DNA of 25,020 nucleotides from an uncultured Christensenella sp. Its GTDB lineage: Bacteria; Bacillota; Clostridia; Christensenellales; UBA3700. Below, in pieces: positions 22,310-25,020 of this stretch (the first letter of the stretch is position 1; each line of letters starts with the position of its first letter). Both the position numbers and the translations under genes were made by a program. Under the pieces are notes generated by a model that saw only the letters and a program-made list of their open reading frames with translations, was not told where the DNA came from and searched no databases. Location: NCBI GenBank assembly GCA_910577795.1, contig CAJTNW010000008.1, forward strand, positions 26,085 to 51,104, in the 5' to 3' direction.

Positions 22310-23905
22310 ATGATAAATATAGTTGCACTAAATAGTAAATATGTACATACTTTATTATCTCCTTACTATTTAAAGGAAAATTGTGACTATAAGGATAATA
22401 TAACAATAATTCAAAGTAACATTAATCAAGATGTTGAATTGTTGTATAAACTTGCAACAAAAAATAATCCTAAAGTCATTGCTTTCCCTTGTTATATATT
22501 TAATATAAATTGTGTTTTGCAATTAACAAAACTTTTAAAATTAAATAACCCTGAAATTAAAATAATTTTTGGTGGGCCAGAAGTAAGTTTTGAATATGAA
22601 GATATGTTAAATTACTGTGATTATCTAATTACTGGCGAAGGTGAAATTGCTTTTAATGAACTTGTAACAGATTTAATTAATTCTAATTTTACTACTACTA
22701 AAAAAGTTTATAAAGGTATACCTTTAGAATTTTCTAAATTAAAGTCACCATATACTGAAGATTATTTTAATGATGTTAAAGGCAAAATTGCATATTTTGA
22801 GGCATCAAGAGGATGTCCTTATTCTTGTGCTTATTGTATGAGCGGCAGTGATGGTTTAAGATGTTTTGATTTGCAAAAGGTGTATTCAGAATTGGATAAA
22901 TTTAAAGGCAGAAATATTCGTGTATTAAAATTTGTAGATAGAACGTTTAATGCAAATAAAACTTTTGCAAAACAAATTTTAAAATATATTATTGCAAATA
23001 AAGAGGAATACTCCTTTTCTTTTCATTTTGAAATTGCAGCAGATATTTTGGATGACGAGTTTATTGCAATTGTAAATAATTCTCCTAAAGGTTTGTTTCA
23101 GTTTGAGGTTGGTGTACAAAGTTTTAATGAAAAAACTTTGGAGATGGTAATAAGAAAAACTAATTTGCAAAATGTTGTAGATAATTTAATAAAATTAATA
23201 TCTACTGGCAAAGCACATATTCATACAGATTTAATTGCTGGTTTGCCTTATGAGGATTATAATAGTTTTGTTCATGGCTTTAATAAATTGTATAATATCA
23301 AAAGCCAAATGTTGCAATTAGGTTTTTTAAAAGTTTTAAAAGGCAGCAGATTAAAATCTATGCTCGATAGTAATTATAAATATAGTAGCATGCCACCTTA
23401 TGAAATAATTAGTACACCATATATAACTGAACAAGAATTGTTAAAATTAAAGTATGCAGAAGAAGGCTGTGATAAATATTATAATAGTGGCATATTTACA
23501 AAAACTCTTGATTATTTTGTAAAAGAAAATCCTTACGAATTTTATCTGAAGTTAGGAAAAGAGATATATAATAAACATTTAAGTTTATTTGATAGAATAG
23601 AAGTATTATATAAATTTTTAATAAAAATATATAATGAAACTTTGGTAAAAGGAATTATGACAATTGATTATTTAGAGCATAATAACTCAAGAATATTACC
23701 AAACTGTTTAAAAGCAGAATACGATAAAAATTTTGCAAAATTATTGAAAACTTTAAATATAGATAAAAAGAAATATTTTGCAGTAAAAATTGGTATTAAT
23801 CCTAAAGATTATAGTTTTTGCAGTTATCTACTTTATGTAGATTATTTAAAAGGCTATAATATTGAATATATAAATTTAGATGAGAGGACAACAAATGGAA
23901 TTTAA
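22310..23905 (+). CDS. B12-binding-type radical SAM protein with DUF4080
   Basis: 531 residues. The N-terminal about 150 residues resemble the cobalamin-binding Rossmann domain (IIFGGPEVSFE at 85-95, YLITGEGEIAFNEL at 105-118) but lack the DxHxxG cobalamin-histidine motif. The radical SAM core follows with CPYSCAYC (Cys169, Cys173, Cys176) binding the 4Fe-4S cluster, VGVQSFNEKTL and LIAGLPYED. The C-terminal 180 residues match what I know as DUF4080. Such proteins are widespread in Clostridia and their reaction is unknown. AGGAGA precedes the ATG. The end overlaps the MBL gene by 11 nt, so the two are co-translated. Confidence 0.88.
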   Translation: MINIVALNSKYVHTLLSPYYLKENCDYKDNITIIQSNINQDVELLYKLATKNNPKVIAFPCYIFNINCVLQLTKLLKLNNPEIKIIFGGPEVSFEYEDMLNYCDYLITGEGEIAFNELVTDLINSNFTTTKKVYKGIPLEFSKLKSPYTEDYFNDVKGKIAYFEASRGCPYSCAYCMSGSDGLRCFDLQKVYSELDKFKGRNIRVLKFVDRTFNANKTFAKQILKYIIANKEEYSFSFHFEIAADILDDEFIAIVNNSPKGLFQFEVGVQSFNEKTLEMVIRKTNLQNVVDNLIKLISTGKAHIHTDLIAGLPYEDYNSFVHGFNKLYNIKSQMLQLGFLKVLKGSRLKSMLDSNYKYSSMPPYEIISTPYITEQELLKLKYAEEGCDKYYNSGIFTKTLDYFVKENPYEFYLKLGKEIYNKHLSLFDRIEVLYKFLIKIYNETLVKGIMTIDYLEHNNSRILPNCLKAEYDKNFAKLLKTLNIDKKKYFAVKIGINPKDYSFCSYLLYVDYLKGYNIEYINLDERTTNGI

Positions 23906-24593
23906 AGTAATTGGAGAATATGGAAGATATCCTGCTTATAATAAAGCAACAAATTGTTATTTAATAAAAACAGATAATGGCAAAAACATTTTGATAGATT
24001 TAGGCAGTGGTGCACTAAGTTTATTGCAAAAGCATATAGATATAAGCAAAATTGATGTAGTTATTATTACTCATTTGCACTTTGACCATGCTTGTGATTT
24101 AGGTGTATTGTCATATAGTATTGGCTATTTAGGATTAAACAAAATTAAAGTTTATATGCCTGCTACTCCTGAACTTATCAAAAATGCTTTTGATTCAAGT
24201 AAGTTTGATGTGCAAATTATTTATGAAGATTTGCAGTTTAGTGTGGATAATATTAATTTTAGTTTTGCATATTCTCCACACCCTGTGGAAACATATTCAG
24301 TAATAATGAAATATAATGATAAAAAAATTGTTTATACTAGTGACTGTTCTAAAAAAGAAGTTATTGCAAAAAATACTTTAGGTGCTGATATTGTTATTGG
24401 AGATGCTTGTATTTTGCATGCAGATTATAAAAGTAATAGTCCTCATGTTAGTGTAAAAGATTTAGCAGAAAGTGTGCCAGAAAATTGCAAATTATATCTT
24501 GCACATTTGACTTGTGGACAAGAAAAAGAAATTTTGCAAGAAGGTATAAAGTATCATAAAAATACTGAATTAGTTAAGGATTTTTTAATTTAA
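23895..24593 (+). CDS. Metallo-beta-lactamase-fold hydrolase (YhfI/RNase Z-like)
   Basis: 232 residues of MBL fold. The zinc motif THLHFDHACDL (His60, His62, Asp64, His65) is followed by SPHPVETYSV, the metal-bridging Asp in YTSDCS, GDACILHADY and a final LAHLTCG histidine. The spacing resembles B. subtilis YhfI and RNase Z-like hydrolases without the tRNA exosite arm, so a phosphodiesterase-type activity is plausible but unproven. The start at 23895 is preferred because AGAGGA lies just before it; the ATG at 23880 has none and would add five residues. It overlaps the radical SAM gene. Confidence 0.9.
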   Translation: MEFKVIGEYGRYPAYNKATNCYLIKTDNGKNILIDLGSGALSLLQKHIDISKIDVVIITHLHFDHACDLGVLSYSIGYLGLNKIKVYMPATPELIKNAFDSSKFDVQIIYEDLQFSVDNINFSFAYSPHPVETYSVIMKYNDKKIVYTSDCSKKEVIAKNTLGADIVIGDACILHADYKSNSPHVSVKDLAESVPENCKLYLAHLTCGQEKEILQEGIKYHKNTELVKDFLI

Positions 24594-24615
24594 ATAATTT
24601 TTGATTTTAAAAATC

Positions 24616-24644
24616 TTGCAAAAAGTAACAAAATGTGATAAAAT
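24616..24644 (+). promoter_or_regulatory. Promoter of the membrane protein gene at the window end
   Basis: -35 TTGCAA (24616-24621), 17-nt spacer, -10 TAAAAT (24639-24644) with an extended TG one base before it. Confidence 0.65.
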
Positions 24645-24698
24645 AATTAAGTTAGCAAAATAACAAATCAACAAAAGCAGGAAAGAGGGGAGAGGAAT

Positions 24699-25020
24699 TT
24701 GCAAAAGAAGAAGGTATTAAATTATAGGCAAATGCCTGCAATGTTAATAGTAGCAATAGTAGGGATATTAATAGTATCCCTACTTAATTTTAATATAGCA
24801 ATGATAGTATCTTTTGTAAGTATAGTAGGTATAGTAATATTATGTATAAGCATAAAAAAGTTAAAGAGATATAAAATAAGGATAATAGTTCTATTATGTA
24901 CATACTTAGTATTTGTAGTAGTAGGAGGGATAGTAATAACAGAAGCAACAAAATATGAAGTACCAGTAAAAAATGCAGTAATAATAGCAACAGTAAATTC
25001 AGATAGTAATCTTGAAGGAA
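24699..25020 (+). CDS. Membrane protein, N-terminal part, possibly ComEC-like; runs off the window
   Basis: The frame opens at a TTG at 24699 (product begins MQKKKVLNYRQMPAM), after a purine-rich GGGGAGAGGA; an in-frame ATG at 24732 is an alternative start without a clear ribosome binding site. The visible 107 codons give three or four hydrophobic segments (MLIVAIVGILIVSLL, IAMIVSFVSIVGIVIL, IIVLLCTYLVFVVVGGIVI). They then enter a strand-rich part (KNAVIIATVNSDSNLEG). A cluster of helices leading into a beta domain is how ComEC/Rec2 DNA-uptake channels begin, but too little is visible to be sure. Codon use is unlike the neighbours: all 18 Ile codons are ATA and 17 of 18 Val codons are GTA. 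Confidence 0.6.
   Translation, partial: MQKKKVLNYRQMPAMLIVAIVGILIVSLLNFNIAMIVSFVSIVGIVILCISIKKLKRYKIRIIVLLCTYLVFVVVGGIVITEATKYEVPVKNAVIIATVNSDSNLEG

Noticed and set aside
24790..24990. Minus-strand Leu-rich frame
   Set aside because: Its poly-Leu product is the mirror of the ATA/GTA-rich coding strand; it has no start signals.

Overview
The window looks like a chromosomal segment of a very AT-rich Bacillota bacterium, most likely an uncultured member of the Clostridia. Support comes from strong AGGAGG-type ribosome binding sites, sigma-A promoters with 17-nt spacers, the fused IspH/ribosomal-protein-S1 gene that is typical of Clostridia, the flavoprotein-cmk-plsC-ispH gene order, and the tig / clpP-clpX order. 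TGA is used as a stop (tsaE, cmk region), so the code is the standard bacterial one. Almost everything is housekeeping. The accessory-looking parts are about 1.7-3.0 kb (around two tRNAs) and about 21.9-22.2 kb.

Layout. 1-1490 (minus): an SDR oxidoreductase (cut by the window edge) overlapping a queuosine-precursor transporter, transcribed from a good promoter through a candidate preQ1-I riboswitch with an intrinsic terminator. 1640-3010 (plus): tRNA-Ser(GGA), a gene relic, a DUF3788 gene, tRNA-Thr(GGT), and a twice-repeated 94-nt element with hairpins that carries a copy of the tRNA-Thr 3' end. 3060-4115 (minus): riboflavin transporter ribU behind an FMN riboswitch and terminator. 4158-8940 (plus): an operon tsaE-tsaB-rimI-hydrolase-membrane-anchored Mur ligase-ddl, combining t6A tRNA modification with the D-Ala-D-Ala branch of peptidoglycan synthesis; its promoter predicts a leaderless tsaE mRNA. 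8981-10189: NADP-type isocitrate dehydrogenase of the eukaryote-like class.

10248-12765 (minus): a two-TM protein of unknown function and rqcH. 12905-16459 (plus): tig, then clpP-clpX. RqcH marks stalled nascent chains with alanine tails that ClpXP can degrade and trigger factor meets chains at the ribosome exit, so this is a protein-quality-control neighbourhood. The tig-clpP gap (about 440 nt) carries two perfect matches to the Spo0A-box consensus, two candidate promoters with a repeated -35 segment, and a 9-9-9 dyad over the clpP-proximal promoter.

16663-21666 (plus): HI0933/BaiN-type flavoprotein, cmk, plsC, then (after a terminator) ispH-S1. 21958-22186 (minus): a compact transcription unit of about 190 nt with a strong promoter, a strong ribosome binding site, a 27-codon ORF and a terminator. 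22310-24593 (plus): a radical SAM/DUF4080 protein and a metallo-beta-lactamase-fold hydrolase. 24699-end: start of a membrane protein, possibly ComEC-like, with codon usage sharply different from its neighbours.

I saw no insertion sequence, prophage, CRISPR array or defence operon. The least explained parts are the tRNA-Thr-linked repeat, the 27-codon unit and the tig-clpP regulatory region.
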